From: Gammaproteobacteria bacterium
GTDB lineage: Bacteria > Pseudomonadota > Gammaproteobacteria > Steroidobacterales > Steroidobacteraceae
Reading direction: 5' to 3'
DNA: 32,209 nucleotides
NCBI GenBank assembly: GCA_027451085.1
Contig: DAIDKA010000192.1
Span: 1-32,209, forward strand
Below are positions 14,339 to 23,519 of the stretch, piece by piece. The position numbers and the translations under genes are program-made. The notes below the pieces were generated by a model. The model was not told the origin of the DNA and did not search any database. It saw nothing but the letters and a program-made list of their open reading frames with translations. Every line of letters starts with the position of its first letter. The stretch's first letter is position 1.

Positions 14339-17300
14339 TTGAACGCTATCGTGCTGATGGCCCTCAAGCGGCCGTACACCTTCGTGGTGCTCGCCATCCT
14401 GATCCTGATCTATGGCGTACTCGCTGCCGTACGCACGCCCACCGACATCTTCCCGAACATCCGCATTCCCGTGGTCGCCGTGGTCTGGACCTACAACGGG
14501 CTGACGCCGGAGGACATGTCGGGGCGGGTGATCTACTACTACGAGCGCGCGCTCACCACCACGGTGGGCAACATCGAGCACATCGAGAGCCAGTCGCTGT
14601 ACGGCCGCGGCATCGTGAAGATCTTCTTCCAGCCGGGAACGGACGTGGCAGAGGCCCAGGCGCAGGTGGTGGCGGTGTCACAGACCGTGCTGAAGCAGAT
14701 GCCGGCCGGGATCACCCCGCCGGAGGTGCTGTCCTACAACGCCTCCTCGGTGCCGGTCCTTGCGCTGCAGATTTCGGGCGAGAACATGACCGGATCGCAG
14801 CTGTACGACCTGGCCTCGAACCTGATCAGGCCCGGCCTGGTGGCCGTGGCCGGAGTGGCGATTCCTGCGCCCTACGGTGGCACGCAGAGCTTCGTCGAGG
14901 TGGATCTCGACCAGCAGAAGCTGCTGGCCCACGGGCTGTCGGCGCAGGATGTCTCGCGGGCGCTCGCGCAGCAGAACATCGTGCTTCCGGCAGGTGACCA
15001 GAAGATCGGCGCCATCGATTTCCTGGTGGCGACGAATGCCTCGCCGGTGAACGTGGCCTCGTTCAACCGGCTGCCCATCAAGCAGGCAGATGGCGCGGTG
15101 GTGACCGTCGGTGACGTCGCGAACGTCCATCTCGGTGGTCCGCCGCAGATCAACGCGGTCCTGGTGCACGGCCGGCAGGCCGTGCTGCTGGAGGTGCTCA
15201 AGGCCGGCGATGCCTCGACCCTGGACGTGGTGGCCGGGGTGAAGGCGAAGATCCCGCAGATCGAAAAGACGCTGCCTCCGGGGGTCAGCATCACGACGCT
15301 GAGCGATGCCTCCATCTTCGTCAGGAAGTCAGTGCTGGACGTCGTGCAGGAGATGGTCACGGCCGCGCTGCTGACCGGGCTCGTGGTGCTGCTGTTCCTC
15401 GGCTCCGGCCGCTCGACCATGATCGTCGCCACGTCGATTCCGCTGTCGATCCTCTGCTCGATCATGGCCCTGTCCTGGGTGGGACAGACCATCAATGTCA
15501 TGACCCTCGGCGGCCTGGCGCTCGCGGTCGGCATCCTGGTCGATGATGCGACGGTGATGATCGAGAACATCGATGCGCACCTGGCGACAGGGGCCGAGCT
15601 CGAGCCCGCCATCATCCACGCGGCCAACCAGATCGTCATTCCCACCTTCGTGTCCACGCTGTGCATCTGCATCGTCTGGCTGCCGCTGTTCCAGCTTTCC
15701 GGGATCGCCGGCTACCTGTTCCTGCCGCTGGCCGAGGCGATCATCTTCGCGATGATCGCCTCCTTCATCCTGTCGCGGACGCTCGTGCCGACCATGGCCG
15801 CGCATCTGCTGCGGGCCCAGGTGGAGGCCAGGAAGGCGGGCCACGAGCCGCAGGGACCCTGGGGGCGCTTCCAGAGGGGTTTCGAAGCGCGGTTCGAACA
15901 GCTTCGCGAGCGTTACCGCGGTCTGCTTACGCAGGCCGTCGAGCGGCGGCGCGTGTTCATCGCCTGCTTCCTTGCGGTCCCCCTGGCCTCCATCGCACTG
16001 GTGCCGGCCCTGGGGCGCGATTTCTTTCCCGGCATCAAATCGGGCGAGATCGACATGCACTTCCGCGGGCCCGTCGGGCTGCGCATCGAGGAGGCGGGCA
16101 AGGTCGCCTCCCTGGTCGACATCGCCATTCGCAACAGTCTTCCGGGCAAGGTCCGCAGCATCATCAGCAACTGCGGCCTGCCCAGCAGCGGCATCAACGA
16201 GGCCTACAGCGCCAGCGGCACCATCGGCCCGCAGGACTGCGACGTCACCATCGACCTGGACGACCAGGCATCCCCGGTGGACGCGTATCGGGCGCGGCTG
16301 CGAGACACGCTGCCGAGGCTCTTTCCCGGCACCACGTTCACCTTCCTGCCGGGCGACATCACGGCCAAGATCCTGAACTTCGGACTGCCGGCCCCGATCG
16401 ACGTGCAGATCGTCGGGCGCAACGTGGTCGACAACATGGCCTACGCCGAACGCATCGTGGCGGCGCTGCGGCCGATTCCGGGCATCGCCGACGTCAACAT
16501 CCAGCAGACCCTCGACCAGCCCACCCTGCTGATCACCGCGCACCGCGCGTTCGCGCTGGGGGCCAACCTGACGGAGTCAGACATCGCCAACAACACCCTC
16601 GCAACGCTCTCCGGCTCCGGGCAGACGGCCCCGACCTACTGGCTCGACTACAGCACCGGCGTCTCGCACCTGGTGAACCTGCAGACGCCGCAGAGCCAGC
16701 TGACCTCGTTGAATGATCTTGAAAGCATACCGGTGGACCTGGGCAACGGCGATCAGAGCGGGACGCAGGCCCAGCTGCTGGGCGGACTCAGCACCATCAC
16801 CCAGACCGGGCGGCCGCTGGTGGTGTCGCACCGCGACATCATGCCTGTGGTCGACATCTATGCCAGCAATGCCGGGCGCGACCTCGGCGCGGTGAGCGAC
16901 GCTGTCGACCGGGTGCTCGCGCGGATGCGCCAGGACATCCCCCGCGGTGCATCCGTTGTGGTGCGGGGGCAGGCCGTCACCATGCAGGACGCCTACACAC
17001 AGCTGCTGGCCGGGCTGCTGCTGTCGGTGGTGCTGGTCTACCTGGTCATCGTGGTCAACTTCCAGTCGTGGCTCGATCCCTTCATCATCATCACGGCGCT
17101 GCCGGGCGCGCTCACCGGGGTCATCTGGGCGCTGTTCCTGACCGACACCCGGCTTTCGGTGCCGGCGCTGACCGGCGCCATCATGAGTGTGGGCACCGCC
17201 ACCGCCAATTCGATCCTCGTCGTGTCGTTTGCGCGCCGGGAGCTTGAGGAGCACGGTGATGCCGTCCGGGCGGCGATCACGGCTGGCTATACCCGGCTGC

Positions 17301-17503
17301 GCCCGGTGCTGATGACGGCCCTTGCCATGATCATCGGCATGGTGCCGATGTCCCTGTCCAATTCGCAGAATGCGCCGCTCGGCCGGGCCGTCATCGGCGG
17401 CCTGCTGGTGGCGACCTTCGCCACCTTGATGTTCGTTCCCTGTGTCTTCGCGCTTCTGCATCGCAACGTCAAACCGCAGGAGAACGCCCATGCCGAAGCG
17501 TAG
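14339..17503 (+). CDS. RND efflux transporter permease subunit
   Basis: AcrB/HAE1-type inner-membrane pump of 1054 residues when started at the TTG at 14339 (GGCGGA just upstream). Starting there gives LNAIVLMALKRPYTFVVLAILIL, a normal RND N-terminus. An ATG at 14357 is the alternative. It shows two repeats of large periplasmic loops and 12 expected membrane helices. The proton-relay pair is Asp402-Asp403 in GILVDDATVMIEN. At the place of AcrB Lys940 there is Ala956 (TATANSILVVSF), as in a subgroup of RND pumps. It is the first gene of a permease-adaptor-outer-membrane-factor operon and overlaps the adaptor by 14 bases. Substrates cannot be predicted. Confidence 0.95.
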   Translation: MNAIVLMALKRPYTFVVLAILILIYGVLAAVRTPTDIFPNIRIPVVAVVWTYNGLTPEDMSGRVIYYYERALTTTVGNIEHIESQSLYGRGIVKIFFQPGTDVAEAQAQVVAVSQTVLKQMPAGITPPEVLSYNASSVPVLALQISGENMTGSQLYDLASNLIRPGLVAVAGVAIPAPYGGTQSFVEVDLDQQKLLAHGLSAQDVSRALAQQNIVLPAGDQKIGAIDFLVATNASPVNVASFNRLPIKQADGAVVTVGDVANVHLGGPPQINAVLVHGRQAVLLEVLKAGDASTLDVVAGVKAKIPQIEKTLPPGVSITTLSDASIFVRKSVLDVVQEMVTAALLTGLVVLLFLGSGRSTMIVATSIPLSILCSIMALSWVGQTINVMTLGGLALAVGILVDDATVMIENIDAHLATGAELEPAIIHAANQIVIPTFVSTLCICIVWLPLFQLSGIAGYLFLPLAEAIIFAMIASFILSRTLVPTMAAHLLRAQVEARKAGHEPQGPWGRFQRGFEARFEQLRERYRGLLTQAVERRRVFIACFLAVPLASIALVPALGRDFFPGIKSGEIDMHFRGPVGLRIEEAGKVASLVDIAIRNSLPGKVRSIISNCGLPSSGINEAYSASGTIGPQDCDVTIDLDDQASPVDAYRARLRDTLPRLFPGTTFTFLPGDITAKILNFGLPAPIDVQIVGRNVVDNMAYAERIVAALRPIPGIADVNIQQTLDQPTLLITAHRAFALGANLTESDIANNTLATLSGSGQTAPTYWLDYSTGVSHLVNLQTPQSQLTSLNDLESIPVDLGNGDQSGTQAQLLGGLSTITQTGRPLVVSHRDIMPVVDIYASNAGRDLGAVSDAVDRVLARMRQDIPRGASVVVRGQAVTMQDAYTQLLAGLLLSVVLVYLVIVVNFQSWLDPFIIITALPGALTGVIWALFLTDTRLSVPALTGAIMSVGTATANSILVVSFARRELEEHGDAVRAAITAGYTRLRPVLMTALAMIIGMVPMSLSNSQNAPLGRAVIGGLLVATFATLMFVPCVFALLHRNVKPQENAHAEA

Positions 17504-18674
17504 CCAGCTGGCCGCGGCAGTACTGATCATCCTGGTGGCGGGGCTGGTGCTCTACGGCTTCCTTGCGCGGGCCCATCGGTTGAGCAACCTGCGGCGCATC
17601 GCCCAGGAGCACGCCGTGCTGCCGGTCGATGTCATCAATCCCCAGCCCGGGCCCGCCACGCGCACACTGGCGCTGCCGGGTACGGTGCGGGCCTGGTTCG
17701 AAGCACCGATCTTTGCGCAGGTGTCCGGCTACGTGCACAGCTGGTACGAGGACTACGGCGCGACCGTCAAGGCGGGGCAGCTGCTCGCGACCATCGACGC
17801 GCCTGAGCTGGACGCCGACTATGCGGCCGCGAAAGCGAAGCTCAGGGTGGCTCAGACCCGCTACCAGCTTGCCAAGACGACCGCGGCCCGCTGGCAGGCG
17901 CTCGCTGGAACGCCCGCTGTCTCCAGGCAGGAGGTCGATGTGCAGACAGCCGGTGCGGCGGCGGCCAAGGCGGATTTGCAGGTCGCCGAACAGGATGTCG
18001 CGCGGTATGCGGCGCTCGAGAAGTTCAAACGCGTCGTTGCCCCGTTCGATGGTGTGGTGACGGCACGCCTGACCGATGTCGGCAGCTACGTCAATGCAGC
18101 CGGGGGTCAGGCCGGGGCGCACGACGGGTCGACCGAGCTGTTCAGCGTCGCGGACATTCACAGGCTGCGGGTGTTCGTCGCCGTGCCCCAGGACTACGCC
18201 GCCGGCCTCGGCAGCGCGCCCGGGGCGACCTTGCACCTGCCGTCGGACCCGACAAAAGCCATCGCAGCAAAGTTCCTGACCACCGCGCGCGCCTTCAACG
18301 CCAACACGCGCACCGCGGTCACCGAACTGGTCGTGGACAAGCCTGACACGAGCCTCTGGCCCGGGACCTTCGTCGAGGTGGTGTTCGAACTGCCGACCGA
18401 CCGCGGTGTGCCCACCATGCCGGAGCAGGCGCTGATCTTTCGAGCCGCCGGCCCGCAGGTGGCGGTGCTGGACGCGCAGAACCGGGTGCACCTGCGCAGC
18501 GTGACACTCGGCCAGAATCTCGGACAGACCGTCCAGGTCACCAGCGGCCTGTCGGTTGGCGAGCGACTGGTGAATAATCCACCCGCGGGGCTGCTGGAGG
18601 GAGAGCTCGTACGCCCCGTGACGCCGATGGCGGGCTATGCTCCGGCGCGCGTGGATGGTGCGGGCACGCCATGA
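17490..18674 (+). CDS. RND efflux periplasmic adaptor (membrane fusion protein)
   Basis: A 394-residue HlyD/AcrA-family adaptor. The ATG at 17490 has AGGAG eight bases upstream, inside the end of the permease gene. A single N-terminal membrane segment (LAAAVLIILVAGLVLYGFLA) anchors it; there is no lipobox. The lipoyl half-motifs (APIFAQVSGYVHSWYEDYGATVKAGQLLATID and FKRVVAPFDGVVTARLTDVGSYV) flank a coiled-coil hairpin rich in Ala (about 105-175). Beta-barrel and membrane-proximal domains follow. It bridges the permease and the outer-membrane channel. Its TGA overlaps the next start as ATGA. Confidence 0.95.
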   Translation: MPKRSQLAAAVLIILVAGLVLYGFLARAHRLSNLRRIAQEHAVLPVDVINPQPGPATRTLALPGTVRAWFEAPIFAQVSGYVHSWYEDYGATVKAGQLLATIDAPELDADYAAAKAKLRVAQTRYQLAKTTAARWQALAGTPAVSRQEVDVQTAGAAAAKADLQVAEQDVARYAALEKFKRVVAPFDGVVTARLTDVGSYVNAAGGQAGAHDGSTELFSVADIHRLRVFVAVPQDYAAGLGSAPGATLHLPSDPTKAIAAKFLTTARAFNANTRTAVTELVVDKPDTSLWPGTFVEVVFELPTDRGVPTMPEQALIFRAAGPQVAVLDAQNRVHLRSVTLGQNLGQTVQVTSGLSVGERLVNNPPAGLLEGELVRPVTPMAGYAPARVDGAGTP

Positions 18675-20176
18675 GGTTGCGGGCCACAGCCGTTACCGTG
18701 CTGGGCGCCTCGCTGCTGTCCGCGTGCAATCTTGCGCCGGTGTATGAGCCGCCGCATTTCATCCTGCCCGACTCCTACCAGGGCAGCGGTCCGTTCCGCG
18801 TCGCGCAGCCGGCCGCTGCGGCGGCTTCGCGTGATGCCTGGTGGACGGTGTTCAACGACCCGGTGCTCAGTGGGCTGGAGGCGCAGCTGAACGCGGCCAA
18901 TCCTGACCTCGGCATCGCGGTGGAGCATTACACCCAGGCCCGCGACCTGGCTGCCGAGGCACGATCACAGCTCTATCCACAGGTCGGTGCGGGCGGTCAG
19001 CTCTCGGACAACCGGCAGTCCGACCGCCGGCTGTTCCGCAGCTTCCAGAGCCACAGTCCGGACGTGGAGGCTTCCAACGAAGTACTCGGCTCGGCGTCGT
19101 GGGAGCCGGACTTCTGGCAGCAGGTACGCAATCTAACCCGCGAGCAGCAGCGGCTCGCGCAGGCCAGCGCAGCGGATCTCGCCACGGCGCGGCTGAGCCT
19201 GCAGGCTGAGCTTGCGACCGACTATCTGGGCATCCGCGGTCTGGACCAGCAGCTTCAGGTGCTGCGCCAGTCCATCGCGGCGTTTGAGCAGGCGGTTGAA
19301 GTGACCGGCCTGCGGTACCACGGAGGAGTGGCCTCCGGGCTCGACTATGCGCGGGCCCGGAGCCAGCTCGGGTCGGCCAAGGCACAGCAGAGCGAGACCG
19401 CGCTGCAGCGCGAGCTGCTGCAGCACGCCATTGCAGTGCTCGTGGGTGCCATTCCCAGCGCGTTTACGCTCCCGGCACGGCACGCCTACCAGCCGGTCCC
19501 GTCCGTTCTGCCCACCGGAGTGCCCTCACAGTTGCTGCAACGGCGGCCGGACATCGCGGGCGCGGAGCGGCGGATGGCCGCTGCCAATGCCGCCATCGGT
19601 GTATCGCGCGCCGCCTTCTACCCGAATGTGACGCTGTTCGGTGGCGCGGGCTTCCAGGACAGCGGCTTCAACCTGATCAATCTCCCCGACAGCCTCTGGT
19701 CGATCGGTGCCGGGGTCATGCTGCCGCTGTTCGAGGGCGGGCTGCACCGCGCCGAACTGCAGCGCTCCTGGTCGCAGTACGCCGAGACGCGCGACAACTT
19801 CCGGGTCACGGTGCTCGCCGCCTTCCAGGAAGTCGAAGATGGACTCAGCAGCAGCCAGCGCCTGAAGGCCGAGGTTGAGCAGCAGCATGAGGCCAGCCGG
19901 CAGGCTGCCGAGGCGCTGGCACTGTCCACCACGCTGTACCGCGATGGCCTGGATAACTATCTGAGCGTGGCGGTCGCACAGGTCGCCGCGCTCGCGGCGC
20001 GCACTCAGGAGGTCCAGCTGCAGGCGCGGCAGATGCAGGCCGCAGTGTCGCTGATCCTCGCGCTCGGCGGTGGCTGGAACGCGAAGGACCTGCCTGACCA
20101 GCGCAGCGTGCTGCCGTTCGGACCGTTCGACTACGGCGTGCCGGCCGGCACCGGCACCGGACCGGACCTGCATTAG
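18671..20176 (+). CDS. RND efflux outer membrane factor, NodT-type lipoprotein
   Basis: A 501-residue TolC/NodT-family channel. The N-terminus has a lipobox (LLSAC, lipidated Cys19) followed by NLAPVYEPP, usual for NodT-type channels. The two structural repeats are visible: WWTVFNDPVLSGLEAQLNAANPDL opens the first, and FEGGLHRAELQRSWSQYAETRDNF with the EVEDGLSS helix lies in the second. The motif RRPDIAGAERRMAAANAAIGVSRAAFYPN is conserved in the family. It starts inside the adaptor stop (ATGA) and completes the tripartite pump. No local regulator is adjacent. Confidence 0.95.
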   Translation: MRLRATAVTVLGASLLSACNLAPVYEPPHFILPDSYQGSGPFRVAQPAAAAASRDAWWTVFNDPVLSGLEAQLNAANPDLGIAVEHYTQARDLAAEARSQLYPQVGAGGQLSDNRQSDRRLFRSFQSHSPDVEASNEVLGSASWEPDFWQQVRNLTREQQRLAQASAADLATARLSLQAELATDYLGIRGLDQQLQVLRQSIAAFEQAVEVTGLRYHGGVASGLDYARARSQLGSAKAQQSETALQRELLQHAIAVLVGAIPSAFTLPARHAYQPVPSVLPTGVPSQLLQRRPDIAGAERRMAAANAAIGVSRAAFYPNVTLFGGAGFQDSGFNLINLPDSLWSIGAGVMLPLFEGGLHRAELQRSWSQYAETRDNFRVTVLAAFQEVEDGLSSSQRLKAEVEQQHEASRQAAEALALSTTLYRDGLDNYLSVAVAQVAALAARTQEVQLQARQMQAAVSLILALGGGWNAKDLPDQRSVLPFGPFDYGVPAGTGTGPDLH

Positions 20177-20190
20177 GCTTCGAGGCCCCG

Positions 20191-20205
20191 GGCGGGCTGC
20201 CCGCC
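20191..20205 (+). terminator. GC hairpin after the efflux operon
   Basis: Perfect inverted repeat GGCGGG-CTG-CCCGCC, 15 bases after the outer-membrane-factor stop. There is no T-tract, so it is not a canonical intrinsic terminator. It may stabilise or end the operon mRNA with help from Rho. Confidence 0.35.
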
Positions 20206-20248
20206 ACGGCATTGCCCCCATGGCACGGTCCTGCGGATAATCCCCGGC

Positions 20249-21250
20249 ATGACAACCACCAACAGCAGCGCCACGCGCCACATCGTCACTCTCCAGGCCC
20301 ATGCCCTCGCCCATCAGGCGCAGCATCCCGACGCCTCCGGTACTTTTTCCTGGATCCTGTCAGCGGTCGCGGGGTCAGCCAAGCGCATCGCGGCCGCCGT
20401 GCGTCGCGCGCGCCTGGAAGACGTCCTGGGCAGTGCGGGCGAAACCAACGTGCAGGGTGAGACGCAGCAGAAGCTCGATGTCATCGCCAATGAAATCCTG
20501 CTCCAGACGCTGAGTGAGCGCGAAGGCGTTGCGGTCATTGCTTCCGAGGAGAACGAGGAACCGGTGCTGCTGCGGGTCGAGGACGACGGTCAATCACGCT
20601 ACTGCGTGCTGTTCGATCCGCTCGACGGTTCCTCGAACCTCGACATCTGTGGTTCGGTGGGCACCATCTTCAGCATCCTGAGCAAGGACGCGGCAACCCC
20701 GGCCGCGGATGCCATCCTGCAGCCCGGCAAGCGGCAGGTCGCCGCCGGCTATGTCCTGTACGGCTCCTCCACCGTCATGGTGCTGACCATCGGCAGCGGC
20801 GTGGACATGTTCGTGCTCGATCCGTCCATCGGCGCCTTCGTGCGGGTCGCGCAGGGCCTGAGAATCCCGCCGACGAACAAGTGCTACTCGCTGAACGAGG
20901 CCAATCGCCGGACCTTCCCCGAGGGCTACCAGAAGTACCTGGACTGGGCGCAATCCAACGGTTATTCCAGCCGCTATGTCGGCGCCATGGTGGGCGACGT
21001 GCACCGCGTGCTGCTGCAGGGCGGCGTGTTCATGTACCCGCCGACGGCCAAGGCGCCCAAGGGCAAGCTGCGGCTGATGTACGAAGCCAACCCCATGGCC
21101 ATGCTGGTGGAGCAGGCCGGCGGCAAGGCGCTGGCCGCCCCGGGCCAGCGCATCCTCGATGTACAGCCCGAGGCGGTGCATCAGCGCTGCAGCGTCATTC
21201 TCGGCAGCAGCGCCGAGGTCGACGCCGTGGTGGCGCAGCTCGCCGGCTGA
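20249..21250 (+). CDS. fbp: fructose-1,6-bisphosphatase class 1
   Basis: A 333-residue enzyme that removes the 1-phosphate of fructose 1,6-bisphosphate, the committed step of gluconeogenesis. Class I hallmarks are GETNVQGETQQKLDVIAN, the metal-binding SEENEEP segment, the core metal motif FDPLDGSSNLD, GYVLYGSSTVMV, YVGAMVGDVHRVLLQGGVFMYP and the C-terminal EANPMAMLVEQAGGKA. It is separated from the efflux operon by 72 bases and is followed ten bases later by recQ, so the two are probably co-transcribed. No clear Shine-Dalgarno precedes the ATG. Growth on aromatic acids would need this enzyme, but it is a housekeeping gene in any case. Confidence 0.97.
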   Translation: MTTTNSSATRHIVTLQAHALAHQAQHPDASGTFSWILSAVAGSAKRIAAAVRRARLEDVLGSAGETNVQGETQQKLDVIANEILLQTLSEREGVAVIASEENEEPVLLRVEDDGQSRYCVLFDPLDGSSNLDICGSVGTIFSILSKDAATPAADAILQPGKRQVAAGYVLYGSSTVMVLTIGSGVDMFVLDPSIGAFVRVAQGLRIPPTNKCYSLNEANRRTFPEGYQKYLDWAQSNGYSSRYVGAMVGDVHRVLLQGGVFMYPPTAKAPKGKLRLMYEANPMAMLVEQAGGKALAAPGQRILDVQPEAVHQRCSVILGSSAEVDAVVAQLAG

Positions 21251-21260
21251 AACCCAGGCA

Positions 21261-23072
21261 ATGCCCCGCACCGCGCTCGACATCCTCCACAGCGTCTTCG
21301 GCTATCCCGGTTTCCGGGGCCAGCAGCAGGCCATCGTCGAGCATGTGGCGGAGGGTGGCGATGCGCTGGTGCTGATGCCCACCGGCGGCGGCAAATCGCT
21401 GTGCTACCAGATTCCCGCGCTGCTGCGGCAGGGCACCGGCATCGTGGTGTCACCGTTGATCGCCTTGATGCAGGACCAGGTGGAGGCGCTGCGCGCCGCG
21501 GGCGTCGCGGCGGCATACCTGAACTCCAGCCTCGACGCCCAGGCGCAGCGCGAGGTCGAGCGCCTGTTTCTGGCGGGCGGGCTGGACCTGCTGTATGTGG
21601 CGCCGGAGCGCCTGCTGACCCCGCGGTTCATGGGCCTGATCGAGCAGGCACAGATTGCGCTGTTCGCCATCGACGAGGCGCACTGCGTGTCGCAGTGGGG
21701 GCACGACTTCCGGCCTGAGTACCGCCAGCTCACGGTGCTGCACGAGCGTTTCCCGCAGGTGCCGCGCGTCGCGCTCACTGCCACCGCCGACCAGCGTACG
21801 CGCGAGGAGATCGCGGAGCGGCTCGCGCTGGGCGCAGCGCGCCAGTTTGTCGCAAGCTTCGACCGCCCGAACTTGTGCTACCGCGTGATGCTGAAGCACA
21901 ACCCGCGCACGCAGCTGATGCAGTTTCTCGCAGGTCACGGTGGCGAGGCTGGCATCGTGTACGCGCTCAGCCGCAAGAAAGTGGACGAGACCGCCGCCTG
22001 GCTGGCCGCCGCCGGCATCGATGCCCTGCCGTACCATGCCGGTCTCGATGCAGCCACGCGCGCCAGCAATCAGCAGCGGTTCCTGCGAGAGGACGGGGTG
22101 GTGATGGTGGCCACGGTGGCCTTCGGCATGGGTATCGACAAGCCGGATGTGCGCTTCGTGGCGCATCTCGATCTGCCGCGCAGCCTGGAGGGCTACTATC
22201 AGGAGACGGGTCGTGGTGGCCGCGATGGACTGCCCGCCGAGGCGTGGATGATCTACGGCCTCGCCGACGTGGTGACGATGAGCCAGATGATCGCGCAGTC
22301 GGAATCGGCCGACGATCGCAAGCGCATCGAACGGCAGAAGCTGGAATTGCTGCTGGCTTATGCCGAGGCCACGCGCTGCCGGCGCGAACTGCTGCTGGGC
22401 GCGTTCGGCGAGGACTTCCAGGGTCCCTGCGGCCGTTGCGACAATTGCCAGCAGCCGCCGCAGACCTGGGATGCCACCGTGCCTGCGCAAAAGGCGCTGT
22501 CCGCGGTATATCGCAGCGGCCAGCGTTTCGGTGCCGGCCACGTCATCGACATCCTGCGCGGCGTGGACAATGAGCGCATGAGCCAGCTGGGTCATGACAG
22601 GCTCTCCACCTTCGGCATTGGCACCGACATGGACGAGCAGGGATGGCGTTCGGTGTTCCGCCAGCTGCTGGCCACAGGCCTGCTCGCCACTGATGCGGAA
22701 GGCTATGGCACGCTGCGCCTGACCCACGCCAGTCGGGCCGTGCTCAGCGCCGGCCAGCGCGTGCTGCTGCGGCAGGACGCCAAGCCTGTTCGCGCCACCC
22801 GCAGGCGCCGGGACGGCCAGGTCATCACCGGCGCCAATCTTGGCATTGAAGCCCGCGAACAGTCGCTCTGGAATGCGCTGCGTGCCCTGCGCACGCAGCT
22901 CGCCCGCCAGCAAGGCGTGCCGCCCTATGTGGTGTTCCACGATGCAACCCTGCTGGCGATGCTGCGCGCGATGCCAGCGGATGAGGACGAACTCGCCCAG
23001 GTCAGCGGCGTCGGGGAAGCCAAGCTGCAGCGCTATGGCCGCGACTTCCTCGCCGTCATCAACGCGGGCTGA
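21261..23072 (+). CDS. recQ: ATP-dependent DNA helicase RecQ
   Basis: A 603-residue 3'-5' SF2 helicase acting in recombination and fork repair. Motif 0 is FGYPGFRGQQQAI, Walker A MPTGGGKSLCYQ (39-50), motif II IDEAHCVSQWGHDFRPEY; motif VI lies in QETGRGGRDGLP. The RQC zinc site uses Cys residues in TRCRRELLL and CGRCDNC. A winged-helix region and a C-terminal HRDC domain (ARQQGVPPYVVFHDATLLAML) complete the bacterial layout. The start at 21261 has AGG upstream and matches family length; longer in-frame starts would overlap fbp. The stop is three bases from the convergent trxA stop. Confidence 0.97.
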   Translation: MPRTALDILHSVFGYPGFRGQQQAIVEHVAEGGDALVLMPTGGGKSLCYQIPALLRQGTGIVVSPLIALMQDQVEALRAAGVAAAYLNSSLDAQAQREVERLFLAGGLDLLYVAPERLLTPRFMGLIEQAQIALFAIDEAHCVSQWGHDFRPEYRQLTVLHERFPQVPRVALTATADQRTREEIAERLALGAARQFVASFDRPNLCYRVMLKHNPRTQLMQFLAGHGGEAGIVYALSRKKVDETAAWLAAAGIDALPYHAGLDAATRASNQQRFLREDGVVMVATVAFGMGIDKPDVRFVAHLDLPRSLEGYYQETGRGGRDGLPAEAWMIYGLADVVTMSQMIAQSESADDRKRIERQKLELLLAYAEATRCRRELLLGAFGEDFQGPCGRCDNCQQPPQTWDATVPAQKALSAVYRSGQRFGAGHVIDILRGVDNERMSQLGHDRLSTFGIGTDMDEQGWRSVFRQLLATGLLATDAEGYGTLRLTHASRAVLSAGQRVLLRQDAKPVRATRRRRDGQVITGANLGIEAREQSLWNALRALRTQLARQQGVPPYVVFHDATLLAMLRAMPADEDELAQVSGVGEAKLQRYGRDFLAVINAG

Positions 23073-23075
23073 ACC

Positions 23076-23402
23076 TCACACGTTGGCGGTGATGAAGGCG
23101 TAGAGCTGGTTCTTGCTCAAGGCGCCCACATGCGTCGCCACGGGCCTGCCACCCTTGAACAGCATCAGGGTGGGGATGCCGCGTACACCATACCGGCTGG
23201 GGGTGGCCGGGTTTTCGTCGATGTTGAGCTTGGCCACTTCCACCTGGCCGGCATGCTCCACGGCGGATTGCTCCACTGCCGGTGCGATCATGCGGCAGGG
23301 TCCGCACCACTCGGCCCAGTAGTCCACCAGCACGGGCTTGTCGGCCTTCAGTACGTCCTGCTCGAAGCTCTGGTCAGTCACGGTCTTGACGGCGTGATTC
23401 AT
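23076..23402 (-). CDS. trxA: thioredoxin
   Basis: A 108-residue cytoplasmic thioredoxin with the redox motif WAEWCGPCRMIAP, the cis-Pro loop RGIPTLMLFKGG, and the normal C-terminal helix. It reduces disulfides in ribonucleotide reductase, PAPS reductase and other proteins. The start is fixed by a strong Shine-Dalgarno (GAAGGAG) seven bases upstream; an extended frame to 23435 lacks one. It is convergent with recQ (three-base gap) and divergent from the LysR gene, with which it shares a 117-base promoter region. Confidence 0.96.
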   Translation of the reverse strand: MNHAVKTVTDQSFEQDVLKADKPVLVDYWAEWCGPCRMIAPAVEQSAVEHAGQVEVAKLNIDENPATPSRYGVRGIPTLMLFKGGRPVATHVGALSKNQLYAFITANV

Positions 23403-23489
23403 AAGACTCCTTCTGGTCGTTCGATCCGGGCTCAAGTCCCACCTGAATGCACTTTATTGCCCCGCTGAAATGGGATAAATAGAAGAGCA

Positions 23490-23504
23490 GGAATTCAATA
23501 TTCC
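23490..23504. promoter_or_regulatory. palindrome in the trxA-lysR gap, possible operator
   Basis: GGAAT-TCAAT-ATTCC, perfect 5-base arms, 16 bases before the LysR start. A second overlapping inverted repeat ATTCA (23493-23497) and TGAAT (23511-23515) with 13 bases between has the form of a LysR-type site. The area is AT-rich compared with its surroundings. Autoregulation by the LysR protein is plausible but unproven. Confidence 0.4.
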
Positions 23505-23519
23505 GATTTCTGAATAATC

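Noticed and set aside
15329..17530. Long minus-strand frames across the RND permease
   Set aside because: Shadow frames in GC-rich coding DNA; translations show no recognisable domain.
18973..18981. CTATCCACA in the outer-membrane-factor gene, a one-mismatch DnaA box
   Set aside because: Single, inside coding sequence and far from the origin; expected by chance.
22933..22940. TGTTCCAC in recQ and again at 26191-26198 in the carotenoid-oxygenase gene
   Set aside because: Only half of a parS palindrome; the other half does not match, so ParB binding is not expected.
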